Positions 1-5,085 of a DNA stretch of 5,085 nt are shown here, in pieces. Source of the stretch: Azonexus sp. (GTDB lineage: Bacteria; Pseudomonadota; Gammaproteobacteria; Burkholderiales; Rhodocyclaceae). The stretch's first letter is position 1, and each line of letters begins with the position of its first letter. Below the pieces are notes generated by a model. It did not search any database. It worked only from the letters and a program-made list of their open reading frames with translations, and was not told the origin of the DNA. The position numbers and the translations under genes were made by a program. Where the stretch lies: NCBI GenBank assembly GCA_031285115.1, contig JAITWU010000253.1:1-5085 (forward strand), written 5' to 3'.

Positions 1-671
1 CAATCGGCCTGTCCGCTTCATCCGCCTTCGCGCAAGATGTCGTCGTTGACGGCACGGGAGTCATTCCCTACGCGATCGACGGTCGCAATGTTGTTACCCG
101 CAGCGGAGCCGGTTTGTGCTGGCGTACCGGTTACTGGACTGCGGCCGCCGCCGAGGCCGCCCCGGCAGGCGAGTTCCCGGTCGGATGCGGATGTGATGGC
201 GACATCGTTCCCAAAGATAAATGCGAAGCTGCCCCGGCTCCCGCCCCGGTAGCCGAAGCCGCTCCGGCGCCCGCGCAGGTTGGCGAAGTCGGCCAGGAAA
301 AGGTTCGCCTGAATGCCGACTTCCTGTTCGCCTTCAACGACGCCACGCTCAAAGCCGAAGGCCGTACCGCCCTGGACACCGTTGCTGCCCAGGCCAAGGA
401 ACTTCAGCTTGAAGTCGTCATCGTGACCGGCCATACCGACCGCATCGGTGGCGACGCCTACAACCAGAAGCTCTCCGAGCGCCGCGCCCAGGCGGTCAAG
501 GACTATCTGGTCGGCAAGGGCATCGCCGCTGACCGCATCTACACCGAAGGCAAGGGCAAAACCCAGCCGGTGACCGGCGACAAGTGCACGGGCAACGCCA
601 AGACCAAAGCTCTCATCGACTGCCTGCAACCGGATCGCCGCGTCGATATCGAACTCATCGGCACCAAGTAA
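1..671 (+). CDS. OmpA/RmpM-like peptidoglycan-binding outer-membrane protein (5' end missing)
   Basis: The reading frame is open from base 3 to the TAA at 669-671, so the gene begins before the window; internal TTG or ATG codons are not the start. The first visible residues (SASSAFA then QDVVV) look like the end of a Sec signal peptide with cleavage after AFA, so most of the mature protein is present. In order it has a short N-terminal region with CWRTGYW and four cysteines (visible residues 39, 62, 64, 74), an Ala/Pro-rich linker (about 75-92), and a C-terminal OmpA domain (about 100-220). The domain carries TGHTDRIG and LSERRA; D146 and R161 have the spacing of the peptidoglycan-contacting Asp and Arg of E. 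coli OmpA. C195 and C207 match its conserved disulfide. There is no beta-barrel, which is the layout of neisserial RmpM (class 4 protein). Inferred role: a periplasmic link between outer membrane, porins and cell wall. A terminator follows directly. Confidence 0.9.
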   Translation, partial: IGLSASSAFAQDVVVDGTGVIPYAIDGRNVVTRSGAGLCWRTGYWTAAAAEAAPAGEFPVGCGCDGDIVPKDKCEAAPAPAPVAEAAPAPAQVGEVGQEKVRLNADFLFAFNDATLKAEGRTALDTVAAQAKELQLEVVIVTGHTDRIGGDAYNQKLSERRAQAVKDYLVGKGIAADRIYTEGKGKTQPVTGDKCTGNAKTKALIDCLQPDRRVDIELIGTK

Positions 672-685
672 GACGCTGCTACAAT
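658..685 (+). promoter_or_regulatory. Putative extended -10 sigma-70 promoter for ubiG
   Basis: A TGC-TACAAT extended -10 element (677-685; hexamer 680-685 matches TATAAT at 5 of 6) lies 16 nt after TCGGCA (658-663, 4 of 6 to TTGACA). The -35 box falls inside the last codons of the ompA-type gene. Expected initiation is near 692, giving a leader of about 47 nt before ubiG. It was found by eye only; the TG extension is the best part of the evidence. Confidence 0.45.
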
Positions 686-687
686 CG

Positions 688-714
688 AAAGCCCTGCTCC
701 GGCAGGGCTTTTTT
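688..714 (+). terminator. Rho-independent terminator of the ompA-type gene
   Basis: GCCCTGC (691-697) and GCAGGGC (702-708) form a perfect 7-bp GC-rich stem with a TCCG loop. It is followed by six T residues (709-714), and AAA at 688-690 can extend the pairing into the T tract. It sits 16 nt after the stop codon, so it should end the upstream transcript and separate an abundant envelope-protein mRNA from ubiG. Confidence 0.9.
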
Positions 715-738
715 CTTTCCTGCTGCCGAACCACGATC

Positions 739-1437
739 ATGCTCAACGCCGACCCTGCCGAACTCGACAAATTTGGTGAACTCGCCCATCGCTGGTGGGA
801 CCCGAACAGCGAATTCAAGCCGCTGCACGACATCAACCCGCTGCGCCTTGACTGGATCGACGGCATTGTCGGCCTGGCTGGCAAAAAGGCGCTCGATGTC
901 GGCTGCGGCGGCGGGCTGCTCTCTGAAGGCATGGCCGCCCGTGGCGCCAGCGTGATCGGCATCGACCTCTCCGACAAACCCCTCGGCGTCGCCCGTCTGC
1001 ATCTTCTGGAGAGCGGCTTGCAGGTCGATTACCGCAAAATCGCCGTCGAACAACTGGCGGCGGACATGCCCGCCGCCTTCGATGTCGTCACCTGCCTCGA
1101 AATGCTCGAACACGTCCCCGATCCGCCCAGCGTCGTGGCCGCCTGCGCCCGTCTGGTCAAACCGGGCGGTCAGGTTTTCTTTTCAACGCTCAACCGCAAT
1201 CCCAAAGCTTATCTGTTCGCCGTCGTCGGCGCTGAATACATCCTCCGCCTTCTGCCGCGCGGCACCCATGATTACGCCCGTTTCATCAAACCGTCGGAAC
1301 TGACGCGCTGGGCCAAAACCGCTGATCTCGAACCGCAAGCGTTGATCGGCATGAGTTACAACCCATTGAGCAAAACGTATTCGCTCGGCCACGACACCAG
1401 CGTCAATTACCTCATGCACGCCACCCGCGTCGGCTGA
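739..1437 (+). CDS. ubiG: Ubiquinone biosynthesis O-methyltransferase UbiG
   Basis: This 232-aa protein is a class I SAM-dependent methyltransferase. UbiG performs both O-methylations of ubiquinone synthesis, on the 2-polyprenyl-6-hydroxyphenol and on demethylubiquinol, at the cytoplasmic face of the inner membrane. Visible motifs are the SAM-binding LDVGCGGG (52-59), the acidic end of beta2 in VIGIDLS (D76), the family signature [11 protein letters not shown] (119-129), [16 protein letters not shown] (139-154), VVGAEYILR (162-170) and [11 protein letters not shown] (175-185). These correspond closely to E. coli UbiG, and the length is normal. The N-terminal ELAHRWWDP motif (14-22) is also typical. 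The ATG at 739 gives a full-length N-terminus but has no clear Shine-Dalgarno before it. The gene is 8 nt upstream of the HAD phosphatase gene and very likely co-transcribed with it. Confidence 0.97.
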   Translation: MLNADPAELDKFGELAHRWWDPNSEFKPLHDINPLRLDWIDGIVGLAGKKALDVGCGGGLLSEGMAARGASVIGIDLSDKPLGVARLHLLESGLQVDYRKIAVEQLAADMPAAFDVVTCLEMLEHVPDPPSVVAACARLVKPGGQVFFSTLNRNPKAYLFAVVGAEYILRLLPRGTHDYARFIKPSELTRWAKTADLEPQALIGMSYNPLSKTYSLGHDTSVNYLMHATRVG

Positions 1438-1445
1438 AACCGGCG

Positions 1446-2114
1446 ATGTTTGCAGCCATCCTCTTCGACCTCGACGGCACCCTCGCCGACACCGCGCCCG
1501 ACCTGGGCGAGGCCGCCAACGCCCTGCTGCGCGAGGCAGGTCTGAGCGAAAAACCGCTCGCCGAACTGCGCCCCCACACCTCAAACGGCGCACGCGGCCT
1601 GCTCTACGCCACTTTCGGCATGACCCCGGAGAGCACCGGCTACGCGCAACGGGTGCAAGGCTTTCTCGACCACTACGCCGCCCGCCTCTGCGTCGACAGC
1701 CGCCTCTTTCCCGGCATTCCCGAACTGCTCGACGAAATCGAAGCGCGGCGACTCCCCTGGGGCGTCGTCACCAACAAATACCGCCGCTTCACCGACCCGC
1801 TGGCCATCCAGCTTGGCCTTTCGCCGCGCACCCCGTGCATCGTCAGCGGCGACACCACCGCCGCCGCCAAACCCTCGCCGCTGCCTTTGCTGCACGCCTG
1901 CGAAATTCTCGGCTGCGACCCACGGCAAACCCTCTACATCGGCGACGACCGGCGCGACATCATCGCCGGCAAGGCCGCTGGCTGCGCCACCATCGCCGCG
2001 GCCTGGGGCTACCTCGGCAGCGGCGGCCCGATCAGCGAATGGGGCGCCGACTGGATCATCGACCAGCCGGATGATCTGCTCACTTTTCTGCCAACGCGCC
2101 TCATCCGGAAATAA
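1446..2114 (+). CDS. HAD phosphatase, MupP-like (or phosphoglycolate phosphatase Gph)
   Basis: This 222-aa protein is a HAD hydrolase with a helical cap. Motif I is FDLDGTLADT (7-16), with nucleophile D8 and acid/base D10. Motif II is VVTNK (T109), motif III is K142 in AAKPSP, and motif IV is GDDRRD (166-171). All catalytic residues are present, so it should be active. Automatic annotation would call it Gph, which removes 2-phosphoglycolate. However, it lies directly after ubiG, as mupP does in Pseudomonas. It also carries TSNGAR, TFGMTPES, WGVVTNK and EWGAD, which I recall in similar form in MupP, the N-acetylmuramate-6-phosphate phosphatase of the AnmK-MupP-AmgK-MurU recycling route. HAD family and activity class are certain; the substrate is not. 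The start is ATG 8 nt after the ubiG stop, with no strong ribosome site, which suggests translational coupling. No terminator follows, and the convergent neighbour ends 15 nt away. Confidence 0.93.
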   Translation: MFAAILFDLDGTLADTAPDLGEAANALLREAGLSEKPLAELRPHTSNGARGLLYATFGMTPESTGYAQRVQGFLDHYAARLCVDSRLFPGIPELLDEIEARRLPWGVVTNKYRRFTDPLAIQLGLSPRTPCIVSGDTTAAAKPSPLPLLHACEILGCDPRQTLYIGDDRRDIIAGKAAGCATIAAAWGYLGSGGPISEWGADWIIDQPDDLLTFLPTRLIRK

Positions 2115-2129
2115 GCAGTTTGTACGGCA

Positions 2130-4271
2130 TCACCGCGCCGCCCGCCGCTCGCGGCGGCGGTAGCCGAGCACGGCGGGCATGACGGCGGCCAATACCAGCA
2201 ATAGCGCAGCAACGAGCGGCCACAGCGCGGGCTGGTTCCAGGCGCGGCGGGCGCTGGCGCGTTCGCTGGCGTCGATGCGCTGGTATTTGAGGATGTTGTT
2301 GCCGACATCATTGGGTTTGCGGTTTTTCAGCCAGCGGTGGCCGAGGGTGTAGCTCTTGGGGTGCAGACCGAAGACCCACGGCGCGTCGTGCTGCAAAATG
2401 TGGTTCATGCGGCGGATGATCTGGAGGCGCTCCGGCGTGTTGTCCATGTTTTTCATGCGTAAAAACAGGCTGTCGAATTCCGGGTTGGCGTAATTGGAGG
2501 AATTTTCGCCGCCGTGTTCGACGCGGGTTTCGGCGCCGTTCAAGAGAAAAAAGAAATTTTCCGGGTCGGGGTAATCGGCGTTCCAGCCAAGGTAATAAAG
2601 CTGGACATTGCCTTTGCGCAGTTTGTCCTGAAAGCGGTTGAAATCGGTCGAGCGCACCACCAGTTGCGCGTCGATTTTGGCGAACTGGCGGGTCAGCCAG
2701 TCGAGGCGCGATTTTTCGCCCATGCCGCCGCCGGTGGTGTCGAGGTACAAAATGAGCGGCTCGCCGGTTTTTTCATGGCGACCGCGCGGATAACCGGCTT
2801 CGGCCAAGAGTTGCCGCGCCGTCTCGACCGATTTGCGGCGCGGCTTGCCGTCGGCCCAGTCGTACACCGTCTTGTTCAACCCGGCCTCGCCCTCCTCAAA
2901 GCCGAAAATGCCCGGCGGCAGCGGCCCTTGCGCGGCGATGCCGCGACCGTTGGCGAAGATGGCGATGAATTCTTCCTCGTCGATGGCAAGCGAAATGGCC
3001 TGACGCAGTTTGGCGGCTTTTTCATCCAGCCCGCCGACTACCGGGTCGAGCAGGTTGAAACCCATGTAAAAGGTCGAGGTTTTGACCGAGGTGAGCAGCC
3101 GGATGCCTTTTTCCTGCATTTCATCGGTCAGCGCCACGTCGCCGCCGACATTGACGCGCACGGCCTGATCGAAGCTGTCGGAAGAAATGCCGGAAGCGTC
3201 GTAATAGCCTTGCAAAAATTTGTTCCAGTAGGGAATCGCCTCTTTTTCGCGGGTGAATACCGCCGCCTCGATCAAGGGCAGGGGCTGGCCGCAATCGGTC
3301 AGCAGCCCGGCGGCGCGGTCGTTCGCTTCGCCCTCGCAGGGGTAGGTTTCGCCGTGGAAATTGGGATTGCGCGTGAGCACCATGCGCCGGTTCGGGTCGT
3401 TTTCCGACAACATGAACGGCCCGGTGCCGACCGGCCACCAGTCGAGGCTCAGGTTTTTTTCCACCATGCCGGGCTGGGCGAAAAAGCGGTCGGCCTCGCG
3501 CGGCACCGGCGCGAAAAAGGGCATCGCCAGCCAGTATAAAAATTGCGGATACTTGCCTTTGATGCGAATGCGCCAGGTGTGGGCGTCGACCCGCTCGATG
3601 CCGCTCAAGGGGTAGGCGTCGAGGTCGAGCCAGGCATCTTTTGGCAAATCCTTGGCGGCCACGCGCAGCGTCTCGCCGAGTTCCTTCAAGCCGACGATTT
3701 TGTCGGCCATCATGCCGTAAATGGGCGAATGCAGGCGCGGGTGGGCCAGCCGCTTGATCTGGTAGATGTAATCGTCGGCGGTCAATTCGCGGCTGCCGGT
3801 TTCAGGAAAATCGCCAACGCCCTGCCGCCCGTCGGCGATGCCGCGACCGAGATAGCGCGGCTGACCGCTGGCATCGAGAGCAAAAGCCGGATGCGGCTGG
3901 TAGCGGATGCCGGGGCGCAATTTGAGTTCGTAAATGCTCTCGGCAATCTGCTCGCCCGGCGCGTCCGCTGGCAAATCGCGGCCAGCGGCATCGACGTAGC
4001 GCGGCTGCGGCACGGCTTCGAGCGTTGTCGGAATCAGCTCATAAGGCCGTTTGAGGTAGTGATATTGCAGCGGCGGCTCGTAAATCTGGGCGGTGAACGT
4101 CGCTTCATCCTCGGTGTAAGACTGCGCCGGATCGAGGTGTTTCGGGCGGTCGGTAAAAGCGCTGTAAAGCACATTGCGCCCGGCCTCGCTCGCCGGATAG
4201 GGATCGTTCCAGGTTTCGCCACAGGCGGCGAGCAGGAGGGCGAACAGAAGGAAAACGCTGAATTTCCGCAT
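2130..4271 (-). CDS. Oligopeptide-type ABC transporter substrate-binding lipoprotein with C-terminal membrane anchor
   Basis: This 713-aa member of SBP family 5 (OppA/DppA-like) would bind peptides or related solutes in the periplasm. The N-terminus is a lipoprotein signal, MRKF then a hydrophobic stretch ending LAAC, with lipidation at C17. Family features include a start resembling NVLYSAFTDRPKHLDP (33-48), GTGPFML (282-288), NPNF (302-305), LRQAISLAIDEEEF (422-435), GPLPPG (449-454) and GWNADYPDPENF (562-573). It is longer than E. coli OppA (about 540 aa), partly through insertions near 90-160 and 305-335. The mature part has only two other cysteines, C312 and C327, probably a disulfide. 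Residues about 682-703 form a hydrophobic helix followed by an Arg-rich tail, a second and unusual anchor. The gene stands alone: it converges on the phosphatase gene and diverges from bcp, with no permease or ATPase gene beside it. The ligand cannot be told from sequence. Confidence 0.93.
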   Translation of the reverse strand: MRKFSVFLLFALLLAACGETWNDPYPASEAGRNVLYSAFTDRPKHLDPAQSYTEDEATFTAQIYEPPLQYHYLKRPYELIPTTLEAVPQPRYVDAAGRDLPADAPGEQIAESIYELKLRPGIRYQPHPAFALDASGQPRYLGRGIADGRQGVGDFPETGSRELTADDYIYQIKRLAHPRLHSPIYGMMADKIVGLKELGETLRVAAKDLPKDAWLDLDAYPLSGIERVDAHTWRIRIKGKYPQFLYWLAMPFFAPVPREADRFFAQPGMVEKNLSLDWWPVGTGPFMLSENDPNRRMVLTRNPNFHGETYPCEGEANDRAAGLLTDCGQPLPLIEAAVFTREKEAIPYWNKFLQGYYDASGISSDSFDQAVRVNVGGDVALTDEMQEKGIRLLTSVKTSTFYMGFNLLDPVVGGLDEKAAKLRQAISLAIDEEEFIAIFANGRGIAAQGPLPPGIFGFEEGEAGLNKTVYDWADGKPRRKSVETARQLLAEAGYPRGRHEKTGEPLILYLDTTGGGMGEKSRLDWLTRQFAKIDAQLVVRSTDFNRFQDKLRKGNVQLYYLGWNADYPDPENFFFLLNGAETRVEHGGENSSNYANPEFDSLFLRMKNMDNTPERLQIIRRMNHILQHDAPWVFGLHPKSYTLGHRWLKNRKPNDVGNNILKYQRIDASERASARRAWNQPALWPLVAALLLVLAAVMPAVLGYRRRERRAAR

Positions 4272-4291
4272 GGCCGGGAGTTTAGCAAGGC

Positions 4292-4321
4292 TTGACCGCC
4301 AGCGCGGGATTTACCGACAAT
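4292..4321 (+). promoter_or_regulatory. Putative sigma-70 promoter for bcp
   Basis: TTGACC (4292-4297, 5 of 6 to the -35 consensus) is followed after 18 nt by GACAAT (4316-4321, 4 of 6 to the -10). Initiation near 4328 would leave a leader of about 23 nt before the GTG start at 4351, enough for the Shine-Dalgarno. It lies in the 79-nt gap between the divergent binding-protein gene and bcp. I found no equally good promoter on the opposite strand for the binding-protein gene, nor a clear OxyR-type palindrome. Confidence 0.45.
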
Positions 4322-4339
4322 GGGCCGCATCGCCTCAGC

Positions 4340-4344
4340 AGGAG
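4340..4344 (+). promoter_or_regulatory. Shine-Dalgarno that fixes the bcp start at GTG 4351
   Basis: AGGAG lies 6 nt before GTG at 4351-4353. It supports that GTG over the in-frame ATG at 4270, which would add 27 residues unlike a peroxiredoxin N-terminus and would overlap the start codon of the divergent gene. Confidence 0.85.
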
Positions 4345-4350
4345 CCGCCC

Positions 4351-4806
4351 GTGCTTGATACGAAAATCCCCGATTTCACCCTGCCCGCCACCAGCGGCCA
4401 GACTTTCTCGCTGGCCGCGCAGGCTGGCAAAACCGTCGTCATTTACTTCTACCCCAAGGACAGCACGCCCGGCTGCACTACCGAAGGGCAGCAGTTTCGT
4501 GATCTCCACCCGCAATTGACCGCCGCCAATGCCGTCGTTCTTGGCGTTTCGCGCGATAGTCTGAAATCGCACGAAAATTTCAAGGCCAAACAATCTTTTC
4601 CCTTTGAACTGGGCAGCGATGCCGATGAGGCCGTTTGCCAACGGTTCGGCGTCATCAAAGAGAAAATGATGTACGGCAAATTGTGTCGCGGCATCGAGCG
4701 CAGCACCTTTGTCATTGACGGCAAGGGCGTTCTGCGCCGTGAATGGCGCGGCGTCAAGGTGCCCGGCCATGCGCAGGAAGTACTCGATTTTGTAAACACC
4801 CTGTAA
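4351..4806 (+). CDS. bcp: Peroxiredoxin Bcp/PrxQ (thioredoxin-type thiol peroxidase)
   Basis: With the GTG start this is 151 aa, the normal length for bacterioferritin comigratory protein. It reduces H2O2 and organic hydroperoxides in the cytoplasm through a peroxidatic cysteine. The active site is YFYPKDSTPGCT (32-43), with C42 as peroxidatic cysteine and the P-T-(x)-C type environment. Further family motifs are the N-terminal IPDFTLP (6-12), VVLGVSRDS (62-70), SHENF (73-77), EKMMYGK (104-110) and GIERSTFVID (114-123). The resolving cysteine five residues later (E. coli C45/C50 pattern) is Q47 here, and the alternative helix-alpha3 site is K78. The only other cysteines are C96 and C112, so it is either a 1-Cys type or uses one of these. 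It is probably transcribed with the PIN-PhoH gene 28 nt downstream. Confidence 0.95.
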   Translation: MLDTKIPDFTLPATSGQTFSLAAQAGKTVVIYFYPKDSTPGCTTEGQQFRDLHPQLTAANAVVLGVSRDSLKSHENFKAKQSFPFELGSDADEAVCQRFGVIKEKMMYGKLCRGIERSTFVIDGKGVLRREWRGVKVPGHAQEVLDFVNTL

Positions 4807-4834
4807 TTTCAACCCCACTCGACAAAGGCCCACC

Positions 4835-5085
4835 ATGCCGCGCCAGCCCGCCGCCCGGAAATCCGCTCTGACCAAGCTCTTCGTCCTCGACACCAATGTC
4901 CTGATGCACGACCCGAGTTGCCTGTTCCGCTTTGAGGAACATGACATCTTTCTGCCCATCATGACGCTCGAAGAACTCGACAACAACAAAAAGGGCCTCT
5001 CCGAAATCGCCCGCAACGCCCGTCAGGCGTCAAGAACGCTCGATGACATGCTGGCTGGCAGCGATGTCGATATTGACGAAGGCAT
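4835..5085 (+). CDS. PIN domain of a PhoH-family (PIN-PhoH) protein, 3' end outside the window
   Basis: Eighty-three codons are visible from the ATG at 4835, which has AAAGG (4824-4828) 6 nt upstream. KLFVLDTNVLMHDP (14-27) is the first beta-strand of a PIN nuclease domain with metal-binding D19 and the conserved N21. FLPIMTLEELDNNKKG (39-54) supplies the second acidic site at E47, with D49 close by. The following SEIARNARQASRTLDDML (56-73) is characteristic of the PIN domains fused to a PhoH ATPase/helicase (PhoH2 type, usually 450-600 aa), which act on RNA. The PhoH half would lie beyond the right edge, so the fusion is inferred from the PIN subfamily and from frequent bcp-phoH adjacency in betaproteobacteria. 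No promoter or terminator is evident in the 28-nt gap after bcp, so the two are probably one operon. A stand-alone PIN toxin is less likely, as no antitoxin gene precedes it. Confidence 0.88.
   Translation, partial: MPRQPAARKSALTKLFVLDTNVLMHDPSCLFRFEEHDIFLPIMTLEELDNNKKGLSEIARNARQASRTLDDMLAGSDVDIDEG

Noticed and set aside
114..671. TTG at 114 as the start of the OmpA-type gene
   Set aside because: The same frame is open back to the window edge and encodes the end of a signal peptide with a good cleavage site, so the true start is outside the window.
18..977. 319-codon open frame on the minus strand across the OmpA-type gene and ubiG
   Set aside because: It runs antisense through two clearly real genes and the terminator between them, and its sequence is low-complexity Gly/Ala/Arg-rich with no recognisable motif.
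2142..2157. GC-only hairpin (CCGCCG / CGGCGG) near the convergent gene ends as a bidirectional terminator
   Set aside because: No T tract follows on either strand, and the repeat is explained by Arg codons of the RRRERR tail of the binding protein.
2514..4295. Long open frames on the + strand opposite the binding-protein gene (2514-3539 and 3543-4295)
   Set aside because: They are codon-aligned with the true gene, so they stay open simply because that gene avoids TTA, CTA and TCA codons. The single break at 3537-3539 mirrors one TTA leucine codon. The translations match no family I know.
4270..4350. ATG at 4270 as the bcp start
   Set aside because: It overlaps the divergent start codon, has no ribosome site and adds a non-homologous N-terminus, whereas the GTG at 4351 has AGGAG 6 nt upstream and gives the normal length.
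4835..5085. PIN domain as a VapC-type toxin
   Set aside because: No antitoxin gene precedes it (bcp does), and the sequence after the second acidic motif matches PIN-PhoH fusions instead of short VapC proteins.

Overview
The window looks like ordinary chromosome from a betaproteobacterium. GC is roughly 60 %, genes are tightly packed, and there is an RmpM-type short OmpA, a ubiquinone-pathway ubiG, a HAD phosphatase beside ubiG, and a bcp-phoH pair. My best guess is the Rhodocyclales, made from protein resemblance and gene order remembered for the group, not from a search. I see no mobile elements, CRISPR arrays, tRNA or rRNA genes, and no sign of foreign DNA.

Left part (1-2114, + strand): the 3' part of an OmpA/RmpM-like peptidoglycan-binding outer-membrane protein ends at 671 and is followed by a strong intrinsic terminator. 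An extended -10 promoter lies between the stop codon and the terminator hairpin and probably drives the next two genes: ubiG (ubiquinone O-methyltransferase) and, 8 nt further on, a HAD phosphatase. The phosphatase would usually be named gph, but its position and motifs fit the MurNAc-6-phosphate phosphatase MupP at least as well.

Middle (2130-4271, - strand): a single large gene encodes an extracytoplasmic peptide/oligopeptide-type substrate-binding lipoprotein of 713 aa. It converges on the phosphatase gene with only 15 nt between stops, and no permease or ATPase gene adjoins it. It has both an N-terminal lipobox and a C-terminal transmembrane helix, an uncommon combination for this family.

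Right part (4272-5085, + strand): a 79-nt divergent intergenic region carries a plausible sigma-70 promoter and a good Shine-Dalgarno for bcp. This is a PrxQ/Bcp peroxiredoxin that starts at a GTG (4351) and lacks both usual resolving cysteines. After 28 nt comes the start of a PIN-PhoH fusion protein, cut off by the window edge.

Functionally this is envelope and housekeeping: wall anchoring (OmpA), respiratory quinone synthesis (UbiG), metabolite repair or wall recycling (HAD phosphatase), peptide binding (SBP), peroxide detoxification (Bcp) and RNA metabolism (PIN-PhoH). I did not find a new multi-gene system. The points worth a second look are the phosphatase identity, the doubly anchored orphan binding protein, the peroxiredoxin cysteine pattern and the promoter-terminator overlap before ubiG.
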